From: Desulfosudis oleivorans
GTDB taxonomy: Bacteria; Desulfobacterota; Desulfobacteria; Desulfobacterales; SURF-7
Assembly (NCBI GenBank): GCA_020723305.1
Contig: DYJC01000013.1
Coordinates: forward strand, 1 to 64,000
Direction: 5' to 3'
Length of the DNA stretch: 64,000 bases
How positions within the stretch are numbered: the stretch's first letter is position 1; the number at the start of each line of letters is the position of its first letter. This document shows positions 9,653-18,199 of this stretch, in pieces. The position numbers and the translations under genes are program-made. The notes under the pieces are model-generated. The model saw nothing but the letters and a program-made list of their open reading frames with translations. It was not told where the DNA came from and searched no databases.

Positions 9653-10867
9653 TCAATCCGGTGTCTCACTTTTTCCATCCAGAAGATCGATGGATGGTTT
9701 TCCGGTGATTTCACATAGGATTTCACTGGCAACCGGAGGGCATCCTTTGATAAAGGTTCTGTTTTTTCCGATATTGGCCGTGCAGTTTCCGATACAGATG
9801 GTGTTTTTCGGAATGGTTTCATGACCCTTGCCGATGGCAAATTGGATCAGCTCATCTTTTGGAAAATAGTCCAGAATGACCTTCCGGTATCGTTTTAAAA
9901 ACAGCAGAAGCGTGGATTGGCATGCACTGCATGAATTTTTGTCATGCACTTTTACATTGGGAAATTCGATGGACAGATTTTCCGGTGGAGGAAGAAACGG
10001 TGTGATCCAGTTTTCCCAGTTTTCCGGAGAAACCTGAATCTGAGCAAGATCAATGACCCCAAATCCGCGTTCTGCTCCCATGAAAAGATGAGGGATCTTT
10101 TCTGCGGTTGTGCCCATCAGACGGCAGGCAACTGCATCTGCTGCAAAGGGATCAAGACCCGCCAGGACAACGCCGAAAGGTCTGGCTTTACCGGCACTGG
10201 GCCCCAGACCTTCCATACCCACGGTTCCGTCAATGATGGAAAGGTGAGGGCGGAGAACCGCGGACATGTCCGCTATAGCGATATTGATCGGTTTTTCCTT
10301 ATTGCCTGAAACCGGCGGCAGCATGTGCAGATCCACCTTGCTGCGCCGCCACAGGCAGCCTTTCATGTTTTTGATGGACAGGGACACGCCGGTGTGCATG
10401 TGCATTTTCATCACGGGTATGGAAACCAGGAAATCAAACCTGAAAATCGGATTGCAGGCTTTAAATCCCTTGACTGCAATTCCGTCCGGCGCAGGCAGGT
10501 CCACATACTTTCCCTCATTCAGGTCGATCAGCGAGCACTTCCGCTTGTCAACAACTTCAGTAATCCCTGCAGCATCAAAGGCCTCCATGGTATCCACGCC
10601 TACAATGGGGCTTTCGCCGATCGCTACATCCGCACCGATTTCCATAAACCAATCTATTGCTGCTGCGACAACCCTGGAATCCGTGATAATGCCTTGTCCC
10701 CGGGGAGCGATCCGTCCCACATTGGGTTTGAGCAGAACCCGTTTGTTTTTCAGAAAGGACAGGTCAAGCTGTTTCAATACCGCGCGTGTGTTTTCGTAAG
10801 GGTCATCACCTTTGGCAACATGAACCTTTTGGTTCACTGGAAATTTTTGGGAAAACAGGATGGTCAT
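9653..10867 (-). CDS. DUF362 domain protein, last gene of the aro operon
   Basis: The 404-residue product matches the DUF362 family over most of its length: VLLKPNVGR near residue 45, VAIGESPIVG, the HTGVSLSIKNMKG segment and the DPFAADAVACRLMG helix. The C-terminal ~110 residues carry cysteines in CSACQS, CIGNCTANIG and GCPP, which may bind metal or a cluster. Members are often annotated as Fe-S or iron-regulated proteins, and the biochemical role is not settled. It begins 2 bases after the aroC stop codon, so it is cotranscribed with the shikimate genes. That placement is the only functional clue. Confidence 0.82.
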   Translation of the reverse strand: MTILFSQKFPVNQKVHVAKGDDPYENTRAVLKQLDLSFLKNKRVLLKPNVGRIAPRGQGIITDSRVVAAAIDWFMEIGADVAIGESPIVGVDTMEAFDAAGITEVVDKRKCSLIDLNEGKYVDLPAPDGIAVKGFKACNPIFRFDFLVSIPVMKMHMHTGVSLSIKNMKGCLWRRSKVDLHMLPPVSGNKEKPINIAIADMSAVLRPHLSIIDGTVGMEGLGPSAGKARPFGVVLAGLDPFAADAVACRLMGTTAEKIPHLFMGAERGFGVIDLAQIQVSPENWENWITPFLPPPENLSIEFPNVKVHDKNSCSACQSTLLLFLKRYRKVILDYFPKDELIQFAIGKGHETIPKNTICIGNCTANIGKNRTFIKGCPPVASEILCEITGKPSIDLLDGKSETPD

Positions 10868-10869
10868 GG

Positions 10870-11922
10870 TCAGGATATCACCTTTTGCCGCAGCAGATGA
10901 TCTGCAAGCACCAGGTTGACCATGGCCTCACATACCACATTGATCCTCGGGATGGCCGAAATATCATGCCTTCCCCGGGTTGAAATGATTCTCGGATGGT
11001 TGGAGATGTCGATGGTTGTCTGCTCCCGGGTGATGGAAGGAATCGGCTTGACCGCAACCCGGATCACGATATCATCACCATTGGAGATTCCGGCCAGGAT
11101 TCCGCCTGCGTTGTTGGTCTGAAATCCATCCGGAAGAATCGGGTCGTTGTTTTCCGAACCCAGCATTCTGGCTGCCTGAAACCCGGCGCCGATCTCCACG
11201 CCTTTTACCGCACCGATGCTCATGAGCGCTCCGGCAAGCTGGGCATCCAGTTTGTCAAACACCGGCTCCCCCAGTCCTTTTGGTACATTTCGGGCAAGGA
11301 TCTCCACAATTCCGCCAAGGGAATCACCTTGCTTCCGAACCTCGGTAACCCGCTGTTCCATTTTTTGGGCGGCTTCTGCATCCGGGCATAAAAACATGTT
11401 GTCTGAGATCTGATCCAGGTTCCGATGTTTGGCCTGGATACCGCCCAGTTCAATGGTATAGGCAATGACCTGAATGCTGTTCCGTTCCAGCAGAGCACCG
11501 GCAACCGCACCAGAGGCAACCCTGGCAACGGTTTCCCGTGCAGATGCGCGTCCACCGCCACGATAATCCCGTATTCCGTATTTTGCCTGATAGGTTATAT
11601 CTCCGTGTCCAGGACGATACAGATCGGCGATTTTACTGTAAGCAGATGAATCCGCATCCTGGTTGTTTACAATAATGGTGATCGGCGTGCCTGTAGTCAT
11701 GTTTTCAAAGACCCCGGATAGAATAATGGCCTGATCCGCTTCTTTCCTGGATGTGCTGGTAATGGAACCACCGGGTTTTCTCCGGTCCAACATCTTCTGG
11801 ATCATGGACGCATCAAGGGGTATCCGGGGAGGACAGCCGTCAACGGTTACACCAACGGCTTGTCCATGGGATTCACCCCAGGTGGTGATCTGAAACAGTT
11901 TTCCAAATGTGTTGCCGGACAT
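10870..11922 (-). CDS. aroC: Chorismate synthase
   Basis: AroC converts 5-enolpyruvylshikimate 3-phosphate to chorismate using reduced FMN. The 350-residue length is normal. The N-terminal signature [19 protein letters not shown], the [14 protein letters not shown] segment, the [19 protein letters not shown] signature and the C-terminal RHDISAIPR region are all present. It is preceded by a 280-base spacer holding two palindromic repeats and is followed at 2 bases by the DUF362 gene. Confidence 0.97.
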   Translation of the reverse strand: MSGNTFGKLFQITTWGESHGQAVGVTVDGCPPRIPLDASMIQKMLDRRKPGGSITSTSRKEADQAIILSGVFENMTTGTPITIIVNNQDADSSAYSKIADLYRPGHGDITYQAKYGIRDYRGGGRASARETVARVASGAVAGALLERNSIQVIAYTIELGGIQAKHRNLDQISDNMFLCPDAEAAQKMEQRVTEVRKQGDSLGGIVEILARNVPKGLGEPVFDKLDAQLAGALMSIGAVKGVEIGAGFQAARMLGSENNDPILPDGFQTNNAGGILAGISNGDDIVIRVAVKPIPSITREQTTIDISNHPRIISTRGRHDISAIPRINVVCEAMVNLVLADHLLRQKVIS

Positions 11923-11975
11923 CTTTTCTCCTTATACCTTGATGCTCTCGCAAAAAATTTAAAATATCACCCTTT

Positions 11976-12046
11976 GTCATTCCTGGCTTGACCCGGAATC
12001 CAGTCTTTTAAAGAAACTTCTGGATGCCGGATCCAGTCCGCATGAC
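11976..12046. repeat. Palindromic intergenic repeat, copy 1
   Basis: This ~71-base inverted repeat runs from GTCATTCCTGGCTTGACCC to GTCCGCATGAC, with CCGGAATCCAG and CTGGATGCCGG as inner arms. It is nearly identical to the copy at 17124-17193, and its left half recurs at 18524. It lies between aroK and aroC within the operon, so the transcript will carry a long stem there. Such elements can affect mRNA stability or termination; nothing here proves a function. Confidence 0.85.
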
Positions 12047-12074
12047 GAAAATGGGACTTATTGTGGTTTCATCA

Positions 12075-12196
12075 GAGCCAATTTCAAAAGTCTCTTGTTG
12101 TAGTTCCGGCGAAAACTAAAATCCAGTATTTTCGGCTCTTTTTTGAGCACTGACTTTCGCCGGTGTGACGCTTTATAATCGTTTTGAAATTGGCTC
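12075..12196. repeat. Nested palindromic element (MITE- or REP-like)
   Basis: The outer arms are a perfect 15-base inverted pair: GAGCCAATTTCAAAA at 12075-12089 and its complement at 12182-12196. Inside lies a second pair, CCGGCGAAA at 12106-12114 with TTTCGCCGG at 12155-12163. The core contains GGCTCTTTTTTGAGC. A shortened copy in the opposite orientation occurs at 60020-60073, so this is a dispersed element rather than a chance fold. It sits 7 bases from the aroK stop codon, inside the aro operon. Confidence 0.85.
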
Positions 12197-12202
12197 ATCA
12201 TA

Positions 12203-12712
12203 CTATATTTTTTTTTGGATCAGATCACAGATCTCCTCGATTGTCATCCAGTCCGTATCAATGGAAAAATCCATGGCACTCTCATAAATCGGATTCCGGA
12301 AATTCAGGGTTTCTTCGATTTCATCAAAGATTCCTTTATCTGTCAATGCCGGTCTGTTGTTTCCGGTACTTTTATCATTGGCCATTCTCCGGGCAATGGT
12401 TTCCGGCCTGGCTTTGAGCCAGATCACCTTGCCCGTGGTTCTCATGATGCCGACATTTTCCGGGTCCAGAACAGCTCCACCACCGGTTGCGATCACGTGA
12501 TGATTCAGACAACTGAGTTTCCGGATAATCGCTTTTTCAATGCTTCGGAAGGAATTCCATCCTTCTTTTTCCACAATCTCGGAAATCGGCCGTTTCTGCT
12601 CCTTCACCAGTTCAACATCCGCGTCCAGCATGGGCCAGGAAATCTTCCGGGAAAGAAGTTCTCCCACAGTTGTTTTTCCCGTGCAGCGGTATCCGATCAG
12701 ATAAATATTCAT
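12203..12712 (-). CDS. aroK: Shikimate kinase
   Basis: The product phosphorylates shikimate at the 3-hydroxyl with ATP. From ATG at 12712 it has 169 residues, the usual size. It has the P-loop GYRCTGKTTVGE, the DADVELV acidic motif of the shikimate site, the FRSIEKAII helix with its arginine, and GGGAVLDPEN. A longer reading from 12769 is possible, but the P-loop would then lie too far in. The chosen start overlaps the aroA stop by four bases (ATGA), a classic translational coupling. Confidence 0.95.
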   Translation of the reverse strand: MNIYLIGYRCTGKTTVGELLSRKISWPMLDADVELVKEQKRPISEIVEKEGWNSFRSIEKAIIRKLSCLNHHVIATGGGAVLDPENVGIMRTTGKVIWLKARPETIARRMANDKSTGNNRPALTDKGIFDEIEETLNFRNPIYESAMDFSIDTDWMTIEEICDLIQKKI

Positions 12713-13971
12713 GAGGGGTACAATCCTCCAAATACAACCCAGTAGTTGGGAAATGATTTCCGGACGCATTTTTCATCCTGTATGACAATTCCAGGCACCA
12801 CCAGTCCGGCAATGGAAAAACTCATGGCCATTCGGTGATCGTCATAGGTTTGAATCAAAGTTCCGTGGGGTTTTCCGCCGATAATCTCAAGTCCGCTGAC
12901 ACCGGCCATGGCCTTTATTCCCATCCGGTTCAGCTCGGCAGCAACACAACCCAGACGGTCGCTCTCTTTTTCTTTCAGATGGGCCACATTGGTAATCCGG
13001 GTGGTTCCTGTTGCAAAAGCTGCCACAACCGCCAGGGTCGGAACAATATCCGGCATATCGGACATATCCACCTCGACAGCAGACAGCTTTCCGCCCGTAA
13101 TCGTTATTCCGTCCGGCTCATGCTGAACCGTACAACCCATTTTTTCAAGCACCTCGTAAAACCGGACATCTCCCTGTCGGGAAGCTTTTGTTATTCCGTT
13201 TACCTTGATACTGGCGCCGGTTACTGCCGCCGCTCCCCAGAAGTAGCTGGCCTGGGAACAATCCGGTTCAACCGCATATCGCCCGGATTGGTAGGTCTGG
13301 CCTCCGGGAATGTGATAAAATGTATGACCCTTGCCGGTTACTTCGATACCAAGCCGGTTCAGGATATCCACGGTCATATCAATATAGGGTTTGGATACCG
13401 GACCTTGGGTGATATGGATGGTCAGTCCTTTTTCCAGGCAGGGAGCCATTAGCAGAAGGGAAGAAAGGTACTGGCTGCTGACATGGCATTTCAGATCAAC
13501 AGTGGTTCCGGTTATGTTTCCTCCTGTAATCTGAACCGGCGGGCAGTTGTTGTGGTTCATGGATACGGCCCGGACTCCGATCTGGTTTAATCCGTCCAAA
13601 AGATCGCCAATGGGTCTTTCTCCCATCCGCTGAGTGCCGGTAAGGGTGTAAGTTCCCTGACCCAGAGCGCAAATTCCGGTCAGGAGCCGCATGGAGGTTC
13701 CGGAATTCGCAAGGTAAATGGAATCATCACACGGTTTGAACGTGCCTCCCAGTCCGGTTATTTCGATTTCATCTCCGGAATCCTTTACCGGAATTCCCAT
13801 CTGTTTAAGGGCTGCCAGGGTGAGAAGGGTATCCTCGCTTCTCAGCATATTTTCAATGCGGCAGGTTCCATTAGAAAGCGCTGCCGCTATCAGCAGCCGG
13901 TGGGTATAGCTCTTTGACCCCGGAACGGTGACAGCGGTATTTTTGATTTTTTCCGTTCTGATTGTAATCAT
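12709..13971 (-). CDS. aroA: 3-phosphoshikimate 1-carboxyvinyltransferase (EPSP synthase)
   Basis: EPSP synthase joins phosphoenolpyruvate to shikimate 3-phosphate. The 420-residue product shows the N-terminal PGSKSYTHRLLIAAALSNG motif, LANSGTSMRLLTG, the SSQYLSSLLL segment, KEKESDRLG and DDHRMAMSFSIAGL. All substrate-binding elements of the family are visible. It starts 6 bases after aroE ends and overlaps aroK by four bases. Confidence 0.97.
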   Translation of the reverse strand: MITIRTEKIKNTAVTVPGSKSYTHRLLIAAALSNGTCRIENMLRSEDTLLTLAALKQMGIPVKDSGDEIEITGLGGTFKPCDDSIYLANSGTSMRLLTGICALGQGTYTLTGTQRMGERPIGDLLDGLNQIGVRAVSMNHNNCPPVQITGGNITGTTVDLKCHVSSQYLSSLLLMAPCLEKGLTIHITQGPVSKPYIDMTVDILNRLGIEVTGKGHTFYHIPGGQTYQSGRYAVEPDCSQASYFWGAAAVTGASIKVNGITKASRQGDVRFYEVLEKMGCTVQHEPDGITITGGKLSAVEVDMSDMPDIVPTLAVVAAFATGTTRITNVAHLKEKESDRLGCVAAELNRMGIKAMAGVSGLEIIGGKPHGTLIQTYDDHRMAMSFSIAGLVVPGIVIQDEKCVRKSFPNYWVVFGGLYPS

Positions 13972-13977
13972 CTTTTT

Positions 13978-14793
13978 TTATTCTCCAAGAGCCTTGAGCA
14001 CGACATTCCGCATGATATCCACCGGAGCTTTTTTTCCGGTCCACATCTCGAACTGGGCAACACCCTGGTAGACAAACATGGAAACTCCGTCCACAATCGT
14101 ACATCCGATTTTTACGGATTCCGTCAGCAGTCTGGTGTGCAATGGATTATAGATGATGTCCATCACCACGCGGTTCGGCTTCAGGTCTTTCCGTTCCACC
14201 GGCATTTTGTGAACTTCAGGAGACATACCCACAGGTGTTGCATGAATCAGGATATCATAGTCAAATCGTCCAAATTCGGATAGGGGATAGCAGGGGACAC
14301 CAAGATCCTTTGACAACCGGGCTCCTTCATCCTCCAGAATGTTTAAGATTATCAGTTTCCCGCCATGGGCCAGAATCCCGAACCCGATGGCACGTGCTGC
14401 ACCTCCGGCTCCAATCATCACGACATTTTTTCCATGGACCTTTGTTTTTTCCAGAAGGGCGTTGATTGCTCCCATACAGTCGGTATTGTATCCATACAGT
14501 TTTCCATCCTGGTTCACTACAGTATTGACAGCACCGATCTTTATCGCCATGTCATCGATCTCATCCAGGAGATTCATGACAGCAACCTTATGGGGTATGG
14601 TCACACTCAGGCCTTTTACCCCAAGGCCTCTCACACCGGCAATGGCGGATTCAAGATCCGTAACATGAAAGGCAAGATAGGCTCCGTTATAGCCGGTTTC
14701 CATAAACGCACGGTTATGCATCACCGGACTCAGGCTGTGTTCAATCGGGTTTCCGATCACGCCGTATAATGAGGTTTTTGTGTTGGGTTGCAT
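13978..14793 (-). CDS. aroE: Shikimate dehydrogenase
   Basis: AroE reduces 3-dehydroshikimate to shikimate with NADPH. The 271-residue product carries the substrate motif NPIEHSLSPVMHNRAF, the catalytic Lys region SVTIPHKVAVM, NTDCMGA and the Rossmann loop GAGGAARAIGFG. It lies 116 bases after pheA in an AT-rich spacer and 6 bases before aroA. No 3-dehydroquinate dehydratase gene is in the operon, so that step must be encoded elsewhere. Confidence 0.96.
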   Translation of the reverse strand: MQPNTKTSLYGVIGNPIEHSLSPVMHNRAFMETGYNGAYLAFHVTDLESAIAGVRGLGVKGLSVTIPHKVAVMNLLDEIDDMAIKIGAVNTVVNQDGKLYGYNTDCMGAINALLEKTKVHGKNVVMIGAGGAARAIGFGILAHGGKLIILNILEDEGARLSKDLGVPCYPLSEFGRFDYDILIHATPVGMSPEVHKMPVERKDLKPNRVVMDIIYNPLHTRLLTESVKIGCTIVDGVSMFVYQGVAQFEMWTGKKAPVDIMRNVVLKALGE

Positions 14794-14814
14794 TGGTTAT
14801 TCCTTATTTTTTAC

Positions 14815-14849
14815 ATTAACAATTAGACATTAACAATTGATTATTATTT
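14815..14849. repeat. AT-rich repeat between pheA and aroE
   Basis: This spacer holds two copies of an ATTAACAATT-type word in tandem and shares ATTAACAATTGATTATT with 17060-17076, in the spacer between the first two operon genes. It looks like a low-complexity intergenic repeat, and no promoter could be argued with confidence. Its function, if any, is unknown. Confidence 0.4.
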
Positions 14850-14909
14850 TAAATTTAACACGGATGTTAATAAATAATGGTTAATGGAATGAAGTCACCT
14901 TGAGACTTT

Positions 14910-15989
14910 TCACACTCCAACAGACTTCGGATACGACCCCAGCACCTTCAAAAACAGACACTGCTCCTTCATACGGGCGATGGTCTCCTGCACTTTTTTG
15001 TCCTCCAAATGTCCTTCCAGATCCACAAAGAAAAAATAACTCCAATTCTCATGCTTGCTGGGCCTGGATTCCAGTTTCATCATATTGAGCTGCGCCTCGG
15101 CAATTGGCGCCAGACTTTTATACAAAGATCCCGGCACATGTGCGGCGGCAAACATCAGGGAGGTTTTGTCGTTTCCTGTGGGAGGCATCTCTTTTTTTCC
15201 TATCACCAGAAAGCGGGTGGTGTTGTTGGAATGATCCTCGATCCTGGATGCCACCACATTCAGGTTGTAAATCCTGGCTGCTTCACTGCTGGCAATGGCC
15301 GCAGCATGATACATATCTCCTACTTTCTGGGCGGCAAACGATGTGCTGCTGCATTCCTCCAGCCTTACATTGGGAAGGTTTTTCCGGAGCCATACCCGGC
15401 ACTGAGCAATGGGCTGGGGATGGGAATACACCACCTTGATATCCTCAAGTTTTCCGCTCCTGGACAGCAGATCGTGGGAAATGGTCTGGTATTTTTCCGC
15501 ACAGATCTTCATGCTGGATTCAAAAAACAGGTCCAGGGTGTAGTTGACGGAACCTTCAATGGAGTTTTCCACCGGAACCACGCCAAAGTCGCACCGTTTT
15601 TTTTCCACCTCGATAAACACATCCCGGATGCTGAGCTGGGGAAGGTAGGAAGCAGAACTTCCAAAATGGCTCATGGCTGCAATATGGGTAAAGGTCGCTT
15701 CCGGGCCCAGGTAGCTGATTTTCCGGGGTCGGTAAGCCTCTCTGGACAAACCGAAAATTTCATGAAACAGCAGACGAAGACGATTCTGATCCAGCGGGCC
15801 GGTGTTCTGCCCGGAAAGCCGGTGAATGGTTTTTTCTTCTTCTGAAAGCAGATGGATATCTGCATTGTCGTCAGTCTGTCGCAACAGACCTAGTTTTTCA
15901 GCAATCTCAAGCCGTTTGTTGATCAGTTCCAGAATCCGGTCATCAATGGCCCGGATCGAATCCAACAGGGGTTCATGGTGATCTGTCAT
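14910..15989 (-). CDS. pheA: Bifunctional chorismate mutase / prephenate dehydratase (P-protein)
   Basis: PheA makes phenylpyruvate from chorismate through prephenate. Residues ~1-90 form an AroQ-type chorismate mutase (DSIRAIDDRILELINKRLEI). The dehydratase domain follows, with YLGPEATFTHIAA, VVPVENSIEGSVNYTLD and the catalytic NNTTRFLVIG. An ACT regulatory domain closes it, with ESRPSKHENWSYFFFVDLEG. The ESRP and ACT elements imply feedback inhibition by phenylalanine, as known in the family. It starts 12 bases after dehydroquinate synthase II ends. Confidence 0.97.
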   Translation of the reverse strand: MTDHHEPLLDSIRAIDDRILELINKRLEIAEKLGLLRQTDDNADIHLLSEEEKTIHRLSGQNTGPLDQNRLRLLFHEIFGLSREAYRPRKISYLGPEATFTHIAAMSHFGSSASYLPQLSIRDVFIEVEKKRCDFGVVPVENSIEGSVNYTLDLFFESSMKICAEKYQTISHDLLSRSGKLEDIKVVYSHPQPIAQCRVWLRKNLPNVRLEECSSTSFAAQKVGDMYHAAAIASSEAARIYNLNVVASRIEDHSNNTTRFLVIGKKEMPPTGNDKTSLMFAAAHVPGSLYKSLAPIAEAQLNMMKLESRPSKHENWSYFFFVDLEGHLEDKKVQETIARMKEQCLFLKVLGSYPKSVGV

Positions 15990-16001
15990 CTTGTCCTCTG
16001 T

Positions 16002-16994
16002 TTATTTTTCCGTAATGGTTTCTTCAATCTTATGTCCAAAATGCCGCGCTCCCTGTTCCACAGCAGTCAGGATTTTATCTCCGGGCTTCAAGGAAACTAC
16101 GGATACCGGTTTTCCGGAAGGATCGGTCAACCGGATGGTTTCCGCATTCTGGAGAATGGTGGTGGCCTCTTTGTTGCCTATTTTTGCCTTGAGAAGCATC
16201 ATAGGCCGTTTTTCAATCTTGAGCCGGCCGACAATTCCTACCGTGGTTTTTCCCTGATAATCCGTAATCAGGATCTGATCTCCGGACTCCAGCTCCGACA
16301 GATAGCGTGTCTTTCCTCCGGGAACACGGGTGTAGGCATGAACTGCCCCTGCGTTCACCCGGAATGGGCGAGGGGAGACATACGGATTGGAAATACTTTC
16401 CGCATGAACCAGAAACAATGCTCCGCTGCTGTTTCCCACCAGCATTCCTTCACCGGGATTCATGGAGGTGCAGGTATCCACACATACCCGGTCGCCCATG
16501 CCCACCGGCTTGACTTCGATGACTTCTGCAATCTGCAGCGGAGTTTTTTCTCCTTCTTCCCGCAGACAGGAAAGACATTTTTTCAGTTCAAGGGGATCGG
16601 TCGTATGGAGCAGGAGATGGCTGACTCCGATTTCAAGAATACCGCAGGCGGTTTCCGCTTCTTCGAGGCATTGTACCTGGGTTATGACATTGGCTCCTTT
16701 GGCAATAAGATTTTCAAGAGGAATGATGGTCCAGTCCGTACACTGGAGAATCACCTGCTTGCTTTTGGTAAGCTTGACAATCTCCTCTTCATCTTTCCCG
16801 CTGGTAATGGTGAAGAAAACCACATCCTTGCCCGGCTTCAGGTCTCCGTCTTCGGAAATGGTGGTGATCCGGCCCAGTTCTTTTACCTTGTCCGAGTAGC
16901 CTTTGGGCACCATGATCGCATCCGCGCCGCCTTCCAGGGCGGTTGTCACTAGTTCCTTGTCCCACGGGTCTACCTTTACCCATATCTTTCGCAT
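16002..16994 (-). CDS. aroB': 3-dehydroquinate synthase II (archaeal type)
   Basis: In the ADTH route this enzyme performs an NAD-dependent oxidative deamination and cyclisation of 2-amino-3,7-dideoxy-D-threo-hept-6-ulosonate to 3-dehydroquinate. The 330-residue product has the family opening IWVKVDPWDKELVTTALEGG, the ADAIMVP segment, GDRVCVDTCTSMNPGEGMLVG and FRVNAGAVHAY. I start it at ATG 16994, which has GGAGG nine bases upstream, rather than at 17021. It is unrelated to bacterial AroB. The neighbouring ADTH synthase gene supplies its substrate. Confidence 0.95.
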   Translation of the reverse strand: MRKIWVKVDPWDKELVTTALEGGADAIMVPKGYSDKVKELGRITTISEDGDLKPGKDVVFFTITSGKDEEEIVKLTKSKQVILQCTDWTIIPLENLIAKGANVITQVQCLEEAETACGILEIGVSHLLLHTTDPLELKKCLSCLREEGEKTPLQIAEVIEVKPVGMGDRVCVDTCTSMNPGEGMLVGNSSGALFLVHAESISNPYVSPRPFRVNAGAVHAYTRVPGGKTRYLSELESGDQILITDYQGKTTVGIVGRLKIEKRPMMLLKAKIGNKEATTILQNAETIRLTDPSGKPVSVVSLKPGDKILTAVEQGARHFGHKIEETITEK

Positions 16995-17045
16995 TCTTTG
17001 TTTCCTCCATATATAAAGCACCTTGATAGTGCAGGACTATCTAAA

Positions 17046-17076
17046 ATTGACAATTAATAATTAACAATTGATTATT
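17046..17076. repeat. AT-rich repeat between ADTH synthase and dehydroquinate synthase II genes
   Basis: This stretch is built of AATTGACAATTAATAATTAA and then CAATTGATTATT, and shares 17 bases with the spacer ahead of aroE. A similar but weaker AT-rich tract lies near 28915-28945. It adjoins the palindromic repeat at 17124. I see no function. Confidence 0.4.
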
Positions 17077-17123
17077 TTTTTTTAATTTTGATAAAACCGT
17101 AAAAAGTCAAAAAGCTATTTCTT

Positions 17124-17193
17124 GTCATTCCGGGCTTGACCCGGAATCCAGTATTTTAATAGTTTCTGGATGCCGGATCAAGTCCGGCATGAC
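17124..17193. repeat. Palindromic intergenic repeat, copy 2
   Basis: This 70-base inverted repeat runs from GTCATTCCGGGCTTGACCC to AGTCCGGCATGAC, with CCGGAATCCAG and CTGGATGCCGG as inner arms. It matches the copy at 11976 almost throughout. It lies between the first two genes of the aro operon, in the 229-base gap, and could attenuate or protect the message. The same kind of repeat is common between genes in many proteobacterial genomes. Confidence 0.85.
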
Positions 17194-17223
17194 GACTCAG
17201 AGCTTTTTATGAGTTCATCAATT

Positions 17224-18027
17224 TTATTTGCCCCCTAAAATTTTCAACCCCTCTTCAACCGTCCCGCCTTCATGAACAATATGAGAAATCGCCCGTACCA
17301 TCCTGCTTGGATCTGCATGCTGGAATACATTCCGGCCAATGGAAACACCGGCTCCGCCTGCATCGATTGACCCTTTGACCATCTCCAGGATATCTTTATC
17401 AGAATCCATTTTTGCCCCGCCTGCAATCACTACGGGTATGGAACAACCTTCCACCACTTCCCGGAAGGATTCCGGACTGCCGGTATAGGAAACCTTTACA
17501 ATATCCGCACCTATCTCATCACCGACTCTGGCTGCATGTTTGATCACATCCACCCCATACTCATCCTTGATTTTATCGCCCCTGGGATAGATCATGGCCA
17601 GCAAAGGCATTCCCCAGGTTCTGGCTTCATAGCTGACCCGTCCGAAATCCTGAAGCATCTCTTTTTCCTGACCATTGCCCAGGTTCACATGGATGGATAC
17701 CGCATCCGCACCCAGTTTTAAAGCTTCCTCAACCGAGCATACCAGGGTTTTGGCATGGGGATAAGGGGAGAGGTTGGTGGAAGCGGACATATGAATGATC
17801 AGCCCGATATCATTGCCTCCCCGCCGATGGCCTTCGCCCACAAGTCCCTTATGCTCCACAATCGCGTTTGCCCCGCCTTCGGCAACCTTCTGCACCGCCT
17901 CCTTCATGTTGATCACGCCCGGAATCGGCCCGACCGAAATCCCGTGATCCATAGGAACAATCACGGTTTTTCCGGTGTTCCGGTTGATGATTCTCTCCAT
18001 CCTGATCTGTTTTCCGATGATCGTCAT
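17224..18027 (-). CDS. aroA': 2-amino-3,7-dideoxy-D-threo-hept-6-ulosonate (ADTH) synthase
   Basis: This class I aldolase-like enzyme condenses L-aspartate semialdehyde with 6-deoxy-5-ketofructose 1-phosphate, replacing DAHP synthase. The 267-residue product contains [39 protein letters not shown] and the Schiff-base lysine region [10 protein letters not shown], ending in [14 protein letters not shown] strong AGGGGGG ribosome site precedes ATG 18027. It is the first structural gene after the leader peptide and attenuator. A fructose-bisphosphate aldolase of the same DhnA family is the alternative, but the adjacent dehydroquinate synthase II makes ADTH synthase much more likely. Confidence 0.93.
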   Translation of the reverse strand: MTIIGKQIRMERIINRNTGKTVIVPMDHGISVGPIPGVINMKEAVQKVAEGGANAIVEHKGLVGEGHRRGGNDIGLIIHMSASTNLSPYPHAKTLVCSVEEALKLGADAVSIHVNLGNGQEKEMLQDFGRVSYEARTWGMPLLAMIYPRGDKIKDEYGVDVIKHAARVGDEIGADIVKVSYTGSPESFREVVEGCSIPVVIAGGAKMDSDKDILEMVKGSIDAGGAGVSIGRNVFQHADPSRMVRAISHIVHEGGTVEEGLKILGGK

Positions 18028-18093
18028 TTTCTGCCCCCCTTTTTTGATAGTCCATTTTCAATCGTTACTTAATCAATAAACCCGAAAAACGAA

Positions 18094-18127
18094 AAAGGGC
18101 CGCGAAATTTTTTTTTCACGGCCCTTT
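18094..18127 (-). terminator. Second hairpin of the tandem attenuator, upstream of ADTH synthase
   Basis: In the operon direction, AAAGGGCCG (18127-18119) pairs with CGGCCCTTT (18102-18094) around an A-rich loop, followed by TTTTTCG. This is a GC-rich stem with a U-tract and should terminate RNA 67 bases before the ADTH synthase start. Its 5' arm contains GCCGTGA, which can pair instead with TCACGGC, the 3' arm of the first hairpin. The two hairpins may therefore be alternatives. Confidence 0.75.
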
Positions 18128-18144
18128 GTTTTAAAAAAGGAAAA

Positions 18145-18172
18145 AGCCGTGAACTTCGGTCTGCTCACGGCT
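18145..18172 (-). terminator. Attenuator terminator hairpin of the aromatic operon
   Basis: On the minus strand AGCCGTGA (18172-18165) pairs with TCACGGCT (18152-18145) around a 12-base loop, extended by flanking A-T pairs to 18176 and 18141 and followed by TTTTTCC. It begins about 25 bases after the stop of the aromatic leader peptide. The loop contains GCAGACCG (18164-18157), exactly complementary to CGGTCTGC within codons 20-23 of the leader (18224-18217). That is the antiterminator pairing expected of a ribosome-mediated attenuator. Confidence 0.8.
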
Positions 18173-18199
18173 TTTTTGCTTTGTATGTTTTCTATGGAA

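Noticed and set aside
15009-16952. Long plus-strand ORFs of 278 and 325 codons opposite pheA and the dehydroquinate synthase gene
   Set aside because: They are mirror frames of strongly conserved genes, with low-complexity, Cys/His/Gly-rich translations and no family features.
18094-18176. The two hairpins as ordinary convergent-gene terminators
   Set aside because: No gene enters from the plus side. Both U-tracts suit the minus strand, and the hairpins lie between the leader peptide and the first structural gene, which fits attenuation better.
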